Assembly (NCBI RefSeq): GCF_032598905.1 | Contig: NZ_CP122458.1 | Coordinates: 5,853,001-5,917,000 of the forward strand | Reading direction: 5' to 3' | From: Streptomyces sp. 11x1 | GTDB lineage: Bacteria; Actinomycetota; Actinomycetes; Streptomycetales; Streptomycetaceae | DNA length: 64,000 bases | In this document: positions 53,976-60,862 of the stretch, piece by piece | Numbering within the stretch: position 1 is the first letter of the stretch | Layout of the letters: each line of letters begins with the position of its first letter | Notes under the pieces: generated by a model | The model's database searches: none | The model's input: the letters and a program-made list of their open reading frames with translations, nothing else | Told to the model about the DNA's origin: nothing | Translations under genes and position numbers: made by a program

Positions 53976-54737
53976 TCAGCGGAGGTAGAAGATCCGATCT
54001 CCGTACTCGCGCATCACCCGGTCGTTCCAGTCGAGCCCGCCGTCGACGTTGCCGGAGCGCAGCAGGGGCGGTTCGACGCCCCGGTCCGCGAGGGAGGCGG
54101 CGGCGGTGGCCATGACCGACTGCAGGATCGCCGAGGTGACGACGGTGGAGGCCGGGGCGAAGGGGGCGGAGATGGTGTCGAGGGTGAGTTCGGCGTCGCC
54201 GACCGCGATCTTCGAGTCGAGGACGAGGTCGCAGTGGTCCTTGAGGAAGGTGCCGGAGGAGTGGCGGGACGTCGTGCGTGTGGCGTACGCGACCGAGGTG
54301 ACGCCGATGACCTTCGCGCCCAGTTCACGGGCGTGCGAGGCCATCTCGACGGGCAGCGCGTTGCGGCCGGAGAGCGAGATCACCACGAGCAGGTCGCCGG
54401 CCCGCAGCGGGCTGCTGTCGAGCACGGCGGTCGCGAGCCCGTCGACCCGTTCCAGCGCGGATCCGAGGGTGGCGGGCACCACGTCCACGCCCACGGCGCC
54501 GGGGACCGCCAGCAGGTTCATCAGCGCGAGTCCGCCGGCCCGGTAGACGAGGTCCTGGGCGGCGAGCGAGGAGTGGCCGGCACCGAACGCGAACAGGCGT
54601 CCGCCGGTGACGACCGTGTCCGCGATCAGCTCTCCCGCCGCGGTGATCGACCCTGCCTCCTCGTCCCGTACGCGTTCGAGCAGCCCGATCGCCGCGTCGA
54701 GGAACCGCCCACCCGCCGTGCCGCCGTCCAGCCCCAT
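53976..54737 (-). CDS. SIS-domain phosphosugar-binding protein
   Basis: A 253-residue SIS protein with RLFAFGAGHSSLAAQDLVYRAGGL, LLVVISLSGRNALPVEMASHARELGAKVIGVTS and a C-terminal sugar-phosphate region. No metal or catalytic partner domain is attached. It may bind or isomerise an amino-sugar phosphate; the DasR-type operator 50 bp upstream supports a link to N-acetylglucosamine metabolism. Divergent from the iron regulator at 55134, as in S. coelicolor (recalled). Confidence 0.87.
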   Translation of the reverse strand: MGLDGGTAGGRFLDAAIGLLERVRDEEAGSITAAGELIADTVVTGGRLFAFGAGHSSLAAQDLVYRAGGLALMNLLAVPGAVGVDVVPATLGSALERVDGLATAVLDSSPLRAGDLLVVISLSGRNALPVEMASHARELGAKVIGVTSVAYATRTTSRHSSGTFLKDHCDLVLDSKIAVGDAELTLDTISAPFAPASTVVTSAILQSVMATAAASLADRGVEPPLLRSGNVDGGLDWNDRVMREYGDRIFYLR

Positions 54738-54786
54738 GCGCCGACCCCTCCGCCTTCCGCGAGTCCTTGGTGACGCCGATCACGTT

Positions 54787-54802
54787 AGTGGTCTGGACCA
54801 GT
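54787..54802. promoter_or_regulatory. DasR-responsive element (dre)
   Basis: AGTGGTCTGGACCAGT fits the known dre consensus A(C/G)TGGTCTAGACCA(C/G)T with one central change. It lies 50 bp before the SIS start and about 330 bp before dmdR1. DasR is a GntR repressor released by glucosamine-6-phosphate. Confidence 0.75.
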
Positions 54803-54859
54803 GGGGTGTCAATACACGAAGCATGGGCCGGAGAGCGCGGGGCGCAGCCCCCGCTCTCC

Positions 54860-54881
54860 AGGGGTGCGGGGAACTGCGCGA
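54860..54881. repeat. Dispersed palindrome, half-copy
   Basis: One arm only (GGGGTGCGGGGAACTGCGCG) with the following CCCACCCGCACCCGCACC tail. It lies in the 396-bp divergent gap 54738-55133, which otherwise holds the dre site and no gene. Confidence 0.65.
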
Positions 54882-55133
54882 GAAGCCCCACCCACCCGCA
54901 CCCGCACCCGCGACCCGGCCTCAGCCGCCCACCCCCCTGGGCGAGCCGGCCCCGAAAGCGGGGCGTCAGGTCACAAATCGGCCACCTGACCGGGCTCATA
55001 CCGCCGTCGTTCCCCCGGCGCCACCCCGTTGTCAGTCGGATGCGTAAGAATTGGGTCCAGGGCCAGCGCAGCAAGCCGCAGCAAGCCGGTGTGGCCGTCG
55101 CAGCCTCCGGCTGAATCTCATCGAGGGGCACGT

Positions 55134-55826
55134 ATGTCCGGACTGATCGACACGACGGAGATGTATCTCCGCACCATCCTCGAGCTGGAGGAGGAAGGTG
55201 TGGTCCCCATGCGCGCCCGGATCGCCGAGCGGCTCGACCAGAGCGGCCCCACGGTGAGCCAGACGGTCGCGCGCATGGAGCGCGACGGCCTGGTGTCCGT
55301 CGCCGCGGACCGTCACCTGGAGCTCACCGAGGAGGGCCGTCGGCTGGCGACGCGTGTGATGCGCAAGCACCGCCTCGCGGAGTGCCTGCTCGTCGACGTG
55401 ATCGGTCTGGAGTGGGAGCAGGTGCACGCGGAGGCGTGTCGCTGGGAGCACGTGATGAGCGAGGCGGTCGAGCGCCGCGTCCTGGAGCTGCTGCGCCATC
55501 CCACGGAGTCGCCGTACGGCAACCCGATCCCGGGCCTGGAGGAGCTGGGCGAGAAGGACGGCGCGGACCCCTTCCTGGACGAGGGCATGGTGTCGCTGGC
55601 CGACCTCGACCCGGGGACCGAGGGCAAGACCGTCGTCGTGCGCCGTATCGGCGAACCCATCCAGACGGACGCCCAGCTGATGTACACGCTGCGCCGCGCG
55701 GGCGTGCAGCCCGGTTCCGTGGTGAGCGTGACGGAGGCGGCCGGCGGTGTCCTCGTGGGCAGCGGCGGTGAGGCGGCGGAGCTGGAGGCGGACGTCGCCT
55801 CCCACGTGTTCGTCGCCAAGCAGTGA
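55134..55826 (+). CDS. dmdR1: DtxR/IdeR-family iron-dependent repressor
   Basis: ATG 55134 follows CGAGGGGCACGT and gives 230 residues, the length of DtxR. Metal-ligand residues fall at the same numbers as in DtxR: Met10, His79, Glu83, His98, Cys102, Glu105 and His106. The helix-turn-helix is MRARIAERLDQSGPTVSQTVARMERDGL, and the C-terminal SH3-like domain (VVRRIGEPIQTDAQLMYTLRRAGV) is present. Iron-bound protein represses siderophore and iron-uptake genes. Together with the dre site it matches the S. coelicolor DmdR1 locus, where aminosugar signals reach iron control. No iron box was seen in front of the gene. Confidence 0.95.
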   Translation: MSGLIDTTEMYLRTILELEEEGVVPMRARIAERLDQSGPTVSQTVARMERDGLVSVAADRHLELTEEGRRLATRVMRKHRLAECLLVDVIGLEWEQVHAEACRWEHVMSEAVERRVLELLRHPTESPYGNPIPGLEELGEKDGADPFLDEGMVSLADLDPGTEGKTVVVRRIGEPIQTDAQLMYTLRRAGVQPGSVVSVTEAAGGVLVGSGGEAAELEADVASHVFVAKQ

Positions 55827-56246
55827 CCCTCCCGGGTCCGTAGCCGGGCCCGCACCCGGGTCCGTAGCCGGGCCCGCACCGGCATCCCGCTCCCGCCTGT
55901 GCCGCCCGCCCGTGCCCGCGCCCGTCCCTCGCACCTGCCCCTCACCCCGCCGATCCTCGTCGGGGTCGGCCCGCGCACCCGCTGCCGGGCGCTGTTCGAC
56001 GCGTGTCGGCGGATGTCCGTATCGCCCGCCAACTCCCGGTGCGCAAGGGGGAATTGTGGTGTACGGGGGCCCGTGTCCGGGAACCCGTCCAATCCAATAT
56101 TCAGTGCGCCGAATCGCAGCGCTCGGGCCGTTCGCGTGCGAGGCTTGCGCGTGAGGCATATGACCTGAGGGGCTCTTGGCCGCCCGAGACGGGGATCCCG
56201 GGTGGTGAGGGAGGGGGCGGGGCGGATGTGCCGTGGACACGAGGAG

Positions 56247-56274
56247 GGCCCCGGCGCCGTGCGGCGCCGGGGCC
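56247..56274. terminator. GC-rich terminator hairpin
   Basis: A perfect 12-bp stem GGCCCCGGCGCC / GGCGCCGGGGCC with a GTGC loop, 420 bp beyond dmdR1 and before the next gene. Its distance suggests that an unannotated transcript ends here. Confidence 0.65.
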
Positions 56275-56440
56275 TGTCCTCCCCTGTACTGACCCGGAGC
56301 CCCGAGCTCCCAGGGTCATCCCCCTCGGACCGTTTTCCCCGAGCGGTCCGCCTCCCGTTGAAGATCTCCCCTCGGCGGTGGCGGGCAATCCTTGAGGGAG
56401 GTCACTCGAATGAGGGGTGTTGTCGCCAAGGGCGGCATCT

Positions 56441-56456
56441 TCGAATATGTATTCGA
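56441..56456. promoter_or_regulatory. AT-rich 7-2-7 palindrome
   Basis: TCGAATATGTATTCGA is a perfect inverted repeat (TCGAATA-TG-TATTCGA) in a GC-rich setting, 300 bp upstream of the hydrolase-fold gene. Probably an operator. Confidence 0.5.
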
Positions 56457-56511
56457 TAACGTGGGTGGCGTGTCGCTGTGTGACCCGCGCCATGACTGAT
56501 GCGAGCGCCCC

Positions 56512-56524
56512 ACACGTAACGTGT
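56512..56524. promoter_or_regulatory. ACACGT-A-ACGTGT palindrome
   Basis: A perfect 6-1-6 palindrome 56 bp after the previous one. The pair may be sites for one or two regulators of the gene at 56759. Confidence 0.4.
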
Positions 56525-56758
56525 CAACCGATATGCGCGCTGTAACACAAGTGCTCGCCGTCCGAGCGGCACGCACGGCGCACGACAGCAGCTGGAGCAG
56601 GCGAGCGACGGCGAGAGCCAGGGCGGAAGCGACAGCGGATGCAGTACGGAAGCAGCACGACAGCGGTACGACAGCAGTTGGGACGAGTGGACCGGCCGGC
56701 TCGAAGCGGGAGCGAGAGGCGGGAGCGAGCGGTCCGGGCGGGAGTCTGGGGGGTGCCA

Positions 56759-57616
56759 ATGGTGCGGCGCATCGACGTGAGGGGAGCGGGCGGCGTGAGT
56801 CTCGCCGCCTGGGAGTTCGGCGACCCGCCCAAGACCGGCGAGAACGAACCCCGGCCGGGGGTGCTGTTATTGCACGGCCTCATGGGCCGCGCCTCGCACT
56901 GGGCTCCCACCGCCCGCTGGCTCTCCGAACGCCACCGTGCCGTGGCGCTCGATCAGCGCGGACATGGCCAGAGCGCGAAGCCCGAGCAGGCCGCGTACAC
57001 CCGTGAGGCCTACGTCGAGGACGCCGAGGCCGCCGTCGAACAGCTGGGCCTCGCCCCGGTCGTCCTCATCGGCCACGCCATGGGTGCGCTGACCGCCTGG
57101 CAGCTGGCCGCCCGCCGCCCCGACCTGGTGAGCGGACTGATCATCTGCGACATGCGGGCCTCGGCGCTCGGCGCGGCCTCGCAGCGCGAGTGGGAGAACT
57201 GGTTCAAGGCCTGGCCGCTGCCGTTCGCCACCCTCGCCGACGTCCGCAAGTGGTTCGGCGAGGACGACCCCTGGGTGGAGCGCCCCAGCCCGTCCCGGGG
57301 CGAGTTCTACGCCGAGGTCATGCACGAGGGGCCCGACGGCTGGCGGCCCGTGTTCGAACCCGAGCAGATGCTGACGACCCGTGAGACCTGGGTCTACGAC
57401 GCGCACTGGGAGGAGCTGACCCAGGTGCGCTGCCCGGCCCTCGTCGTCCGCGGCCTCGACGGGGAGCTGGGACGCGCCGAGGCCCAGGAGATGGTCCGGG
57501 TGTTGCCCCACGGCCAGTACGCGGAGGTCGCAGACGCGGGCCACCTGGTCCACTACGACCAGCCGGACGCGTGGCGCGCGGCGATAGAGCCGTTCCTGGA
57601 CGGCTTCTCGGCCTGA
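56759..57616 (+). CDS. Alpha/beta-hydrolase fold protein lacking the nucleophile Ser
   Basis: ATG 56759 (MVRRIDVRGAGGVSLAAWEFG) gives 285 residues. HGLMGRASHW is the oxyanion region, LDQRGHGQSAKP the strand-4 loop, and DAGHLVHYDQP holds the catalytic His. At the nucleophile elbow the sequence is LIGHAMGAL, so Ser of GxSxG is Ala (codon GCC at about 57076). The Asp is probably in VVRGLDGELGR. It is therefore unlikely to be a standard serine hydrolase; it may bind a ligand, or use a cofactor-free oxygenase or lyase mechanism. Solitary gene. Confidence 0.82.
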   Translation: MVRRIDVRGAGGVSLAAWEFGDPPKTGENEPRPGVLLLHGLMGRASHWAPTARWLSERHRAVALDQRGHGQSAKPEQAAYTREAYVEDAEAAVEQLGLAPVVLIGHAMGALTAWQLAARRPDLVSGLIICDMRASALGAASQREWENWFKAWPLPFATLADVRKWFGEDDPWVERPSPSRGEFYAEVMHEGPDGWRPVFEPEQMLTTRETWVYDAHWEELTQVRCPALVVRGLDGELGRAEAQEMVRVLPHGQYAEVADAGHLVHYDQPDAWRAAIEPFLDGFSA

Positions 57617-57689
57617 GCACGAGGTCCCAGCCCCGCTCCGGTCCCGTCACCCGCGACGGCGTCCGTCGTCCAGGCCGTGTCCGTCGGTG

Positions 57690-58199
57690 TCATCGGCCTC
57701 GTCCGAGGCGCTGTACCGGTCCTGGGGTCCAGAGCCAGCTGCGGGTGCGGGACCGCCCGACGATGTCGGCGCTGTGCGCGGCCGCCACCACCGTCATGAC
57801 CGGCCACGCCAGCAGCGTCGTCAGGAGCTGTGCGTAAGCCCCGTCCGTGCCCAGCGTGACCACCACGAACTCGGCCGGGAAGAGCAGCGCTCCGAGCAGC
57901 CCTCCCACGAGGGCGAGTCCCCACACGCGAGCGACGGCGCGAGAAGCGAGCGCCAGGCCTCCGCCGAGGATCAGGCCCATCAGCACTCCGACGACCAGGC
58001 TTCCCCCGGAGAGCACAGCCGCGTACCGCACGTTCTGGGTCGCCAGCTGTGTGTCCCCTCCCCTGAGGAATTCCACCGCGGCCACCGCCACGGCGAGTGC
58101 GGCCCAGGGCAGGCTCGGAAGGCAAGCCATCAGCAGACCGACTCTCATGCCGCGTCGCAGGGTGCCCTGCCTGTCCATACGCCCCCAGTCCCCAGCCAT
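57690..58199 (-). CDS. Integral membrane protein, unknown
   Basis: A 169-residue protein with about four membrane segments (LLMACLPSLPWAALAVAVAAV, AAVLSGGSLVVGVLMGLILGGG, VWGLALVGGLLGALLFPAEFVVV, LLTTLLAWPVMTVVAAA). It ends DIVGRSRTRSWLWTPGPVQRL. No family recognised. It is downstream of the Prim-Pol-like gene with an 81-bp gap and the same direction, so the two may form an operon. Confidence 0.7.
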   Translation of the reverse strand: MAGDWGRMDRQGTLRRGMRVGLLMACLPSLPWAALAVAVAAVEFLRGGDTQLATQNVRYAAVLSGGSLVVGVLMGLILGGGLALASRAVARVWGLALVGGLLGALLFPAEFVVVTLGTDGAYAQLLTTLLAWPVMTVVAAAHSADIVGRSRTRSWLWTPGPVQRLGRGR

Positions 58200-58280
58200 C
58201 GCACGTGCCGCATGGAGGAGATCACGTGAGTGGCCCGGTCGGCCACTTGGGGGAAGGGAACGCGGGCGGCCCCCCCGGAG

Positions 58281-58964
58281 TTACCGGCGGCCGTCCCGGC
58301 CGCACGCGTAGGCGAGCGGGGAGATCAGTTCTTCCGCGTCCGGCAGCCAGCGGTTGGCCGGGGTGGGGCGGCGGGCCCACTGCACGGCGCCCCGGGATCC
58401 GTAGCGCGTCGGCGGGGCGGCCACGAACTCGCCCTCGCCCAGCGCCTTGAGATCGAGCGCGAGCGGCGACCAGCCCAACTTCCGCACCAGGTCCGGGACT
58501 TTGACCGACGCGCCCGGGAGCACGAAGAACTGCATACGGCGGTCCGGGGTCCAGGTCACCGGCCCGAGCGTCAGCTCCATGCGTTCCATACGGGCGAGCG
58601 CCAGCAGGCCGGCGGTCTCGGGAACGTCGATCGTGTCGAACGTACGGCCGGTCGGCAGCAGGATCGACGCGCTCGGCTGCTTCGACCAGAGGCGGCGTGC
58701 GACGGTCGCACTGCCTGTCGCCTGGGTCGCCCAGTCCTCGCGCGCCGGGTGCGCGCCGGGGGTGGCGCACGCTGCGTTGCCGCAGGAGCAGATCTGCACC
58801 CCGTCGACGGCTTCCAGCCAAGTGCCGGGGAACACGTCCCAATGGCGCTCTTCGGCGTATCGAACGGCGGTGTCCAGCAGCGATTCGCCACGCTGCTTCG
58901 GGATTTGGGCAGCTTCAGGGCCCGCGATGGTCTCTTCCACGATGAACACAACTCTAGCGGTCAT
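58281..58964 (-). CDS. Small Prim-Pol-like (bifunctional DNA primase/polymerase N-terminal) protein
   Basis: A 227-residue protein matching the N-terminal Prim-Pol domain that is often annotated in Streptomyces: LLDTAVRYAEERHWDVFPGTWLE, a CSCGNAACATPGAHP metal-binding-like motif, and RRLWSKQPSASILLPTGRTFDTIDVPETAG. The acidic pair expected for catalysis (Asp-x-Asp) is only partly kept as TIDVPE. There is no helicase domain, no phage context and no plasmid functions, so it is probably a chromosomal, non-replicative relative. Role unknown. Confidence 0.75.
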   Translation of the reverse strand: MTARVVFIVEETIAGPEAAQIPKQRGESLLDTAVRYAEERHWDVFPGTWLEAVDGVQICSCGNAACATPGAHPAREDWATQATGSATVARRLWSKQPSASILLPTGRTFDTIDVPETAGLLALARMERMELTLGPVTWTPDRRMQFFVLPGASVKVPDLVRKLGWSPLALDLKALGEGEFVAAPPTRYGSRGAVQWARRPTPANRWLPDAEELISPLAYACGRDGRR

Positions 58965-59268
58965 CAGGGGTTACGGATGTCACATGCGCGGGGGAGAGCA
59001 TCGTCAACGGGCCCGGGGCGCATGGGTGCATGTCCGGGGGCGCGCGAGAGGGATCACGGAGTGAGCCGGGTAGCCACGTGTGGGGTACAGCATCCGTGTT
59101 TACCCCGGCAATCCTGGCATGTCTCGCATCTTCGGTATGTCGGCGGGGCATTGATCTTCGAGGCCGGATCCTTTCGACACGTGGGTACACGTATGCGACG
59201 GGACGCGGTCACTGAAGGCACGTCAACTCGGTGCGTGGGCAAGGCACCACAGCCACAGGGGGTACGCC
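58965..59268. promoter_or_regulatory. Divergent promoter region with CACGTG repeats
   Basis: The 304-bp gap holds CCACGTGTGGGGTACAG (about 59074-59090) and ACACGTGGGTACACG (about 59177-59191), a repeated CACGTG...GGTAC pattern. These may be sites for the regulator at 59269. No gene was seen. Confidence 0.4.
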
Positions 59269-60651
59269 ATGGCCGCAAGGCCGCTCGTCGCCAGGCAGCC
59301 GAACGAACGACTGCAGGCGCTCATCCAGGAAGCGGGCTGCTCCAACGCGGGGCTGGCCCGGCGGGTCAACATGTGCGGCGCGGAGCACGGACTCGACCTC
59401 CGCTACGACAAGACGTCCGTCGCGCGCTGGCTGCGCGGACAGCAGCCGCGGGGCCGGGCGCCCGCGATCATCGCCGAGGCCCTCGGCCGCAAGCTGGGCC
59501 GTACGGTCACCATCGACGAGATCGGCATGGCCAACGGCAAGAACCTGGCGTCCGGTGTCGGCCTGCAGTTCTCGCCGACGGTGCTGGGAGCCATCGAGCA
59601 GGTCTGTGAGCTGTGGCGCAGCGACGTGGGACGGCGGGACTTCCTCTCCGGGTCCTCCGTGGCCGCCTCCGCCCTCGTCGAGCCCAGCCGTGACTGGCTG
59701 ATCTCGGCGCCGGACTCGCAGGTGGCCCGGTCGGCGGGGCCCAGGGTGGGGCTCGCCGACGTGACGGCCGTGCGCGCGATGACCCAGGCGCTCGTGGACC
59801 TCGACCACCAGTACGGCAGCGGGCACATCCGGCCGGTCGTCGTGCACTACCTCAACAGCGTCGTCTCGGGACTGCTCGCCGGCTCCTACCGGGAGGCCGT
59901 GGGACGGGAGTTGTTCGCGGCGGTCTCCCGACTCACCGAACTCGCCGGGTACATGGCCGTCGACACCGGTCAACCCGGCCTCGCCCAGCGGTACTACATC
60001 CAGGCGCTCCGTCTCGCCCAGGCCGCGGGCGACCGCGCGTACGGCGGCTATGTCCTCGCCGCGTCCATGAGTCACCTCGCCGCGCAGCTCGGAAACCCGC
60101 GGGAGATCTCGCAGTTGGCGCGCGCGGCGCAGGAAGGGGCGAGGGGGCGGGCGACTCCGCGCGCGGAGTCGATGTTCCACGCGGCGGAGGCGCGCGGGCA
60201 CGCGTTGATGGGGGACGCGCGCGGTGCGCAGGCGGCCGCGGGGCGGGCCGTCGACGCGTTGGAGGCGGCGGATCCGTCGTCCGGGGACGACCCGGTGTGG
60301 ATCAAACACTTCGACGAGGCCTATCTGGCCGACGAGTTGGCGCACTGTCACCGGGATCTGGGGCAGGCGGAGGCGGCCGCCCGGCGGGCCGAGGAGTCGT
60401 TGGCCAAGCATCCGGAATCGCGGGCGCGGCGGCGGGCCATCGGGTACGTGCTGCTCGCCACGGCACAGGTGCAGCAGCGGGAGGTCGAGCAGGCCTGCCA
60501 CACCGGGTTGAAGGCGGTGGAGTTGCTGGGGTCGCTGCGATCGAATCGGGGCGCCGAGTATCTGGAGGACTTCCAGCAGCGGTTGGAGCCGTTCCGGGAG
60601 GAGGCGGTGGTCCGGGAGTTCGGTGCGCGCATGGACTTGCAGGCGGCGTAG
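59269..60651 (+). CDS. XRE/TPR-type transcriptional regulator
   Basis: A 460-residue protein starting at ATG 59269 after CAGGGGGTACGCC. The N-terminal 80 residues hold a helix-turn-helix-like region (NERLQALIQEAGCSNAGLARRVN, LRYDKTSVARWLRGQQPRGRAPAIIAEAL). A FLSGSSVAAS segment follows, and the rest is helical, TPR-like (LAQRYYIQALRLAQAAGDRAYGGYVLAASMSHLA, ALMGDARGAQAAAGRAVDAL, QREVEQACHTGLKAVELL). It resembles the NsdA-like sporulation/antibiotic regulators of Streptomyces. Ligand unknown. Confidence 0.82.
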   Translation: MAARPLVARQPNERLQALIQEAGCSNAGLARRVNMCGAEHGLDLRYDKTSVARWLRGQQPRGRAPAIIAEALGRKLGRTVTIDEIGMANGKNLASGVGLQFSPTVLGAIEQVCELWRSDVGRRDFLSGSSVAASALVEPSRDWLISAPDSQVARSAGPRVGLADVTAVRAMTQALVDLDHQYGSGHIRPVVVHYLNSVVSGLLAGSYREAVGRELFAAVSRLTELAGYMAVDTGQPGLAQRYYIQALRLAQAAGDRAYGGYVLAASMSHLAAQLGNPREISQLARAAQEGARGRATPRAESMFHAAEARGHALMGDARGAQAAAGRAVDALEAADPSSGDDPVWIKHFDEAYLADELAHCHRDLGQAEAAARRAEESLAKHPESRARRRAIGYVLLATAQVQQREVEQACHTGLKAVELLGSLRSNRGAEYLEDFQQRLEPFREEAVVREFGARMDLQAA

Positions 60652-60712
60652 GCGCTCCGCTCCGAACAGGGGGCTTCCGTTGTTTCGCGGCCGCGGGTCC
60701 GGTGGGGGCTGG

Positions 60713-60734
60713 TCGCGCAGTTCCCCGCGCGCCT
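60713..60734. repeat. Dispersed palindrome, half-copy
   Basis: TCGCGCAGTTCCCCGCGCGC with preceding GGTGGGGGC, followed by a GGGGCTTCGCCCC hairpin (60739-60751). It lies 60 bp after the TPR regulator and may terminate it. Confidence 0.65.
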
Positions 60735-60862
60735 TGGAGGGGCTTCGCCCCTCGCCAGGGCGGCGGAGCCGTCCGCTCGGGCGCGGGTGGTGCGTGGGGT
60801 GTGGTTCGGACCCGGTAGCGTGAGTCGACGATTCCACAAGTCCCCCATTCGTAGGAGTCTCG

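Larger units (their letters stand above)
55827..56758. other. 932-bp region without a recognised gene
   Basis: Between dmdR1 and the hydrolase the frames are low-complexity. It contains CCGGGTCCGTAGCCGGGCCC direct repeats right after dmdR1 (about 55829-55876), a strong terminator at 56247-56274 and two palindromes at 56441 and 56512. It may harbour a small RNA or a short peptide; I could not identify either. Confidence 0.5.
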
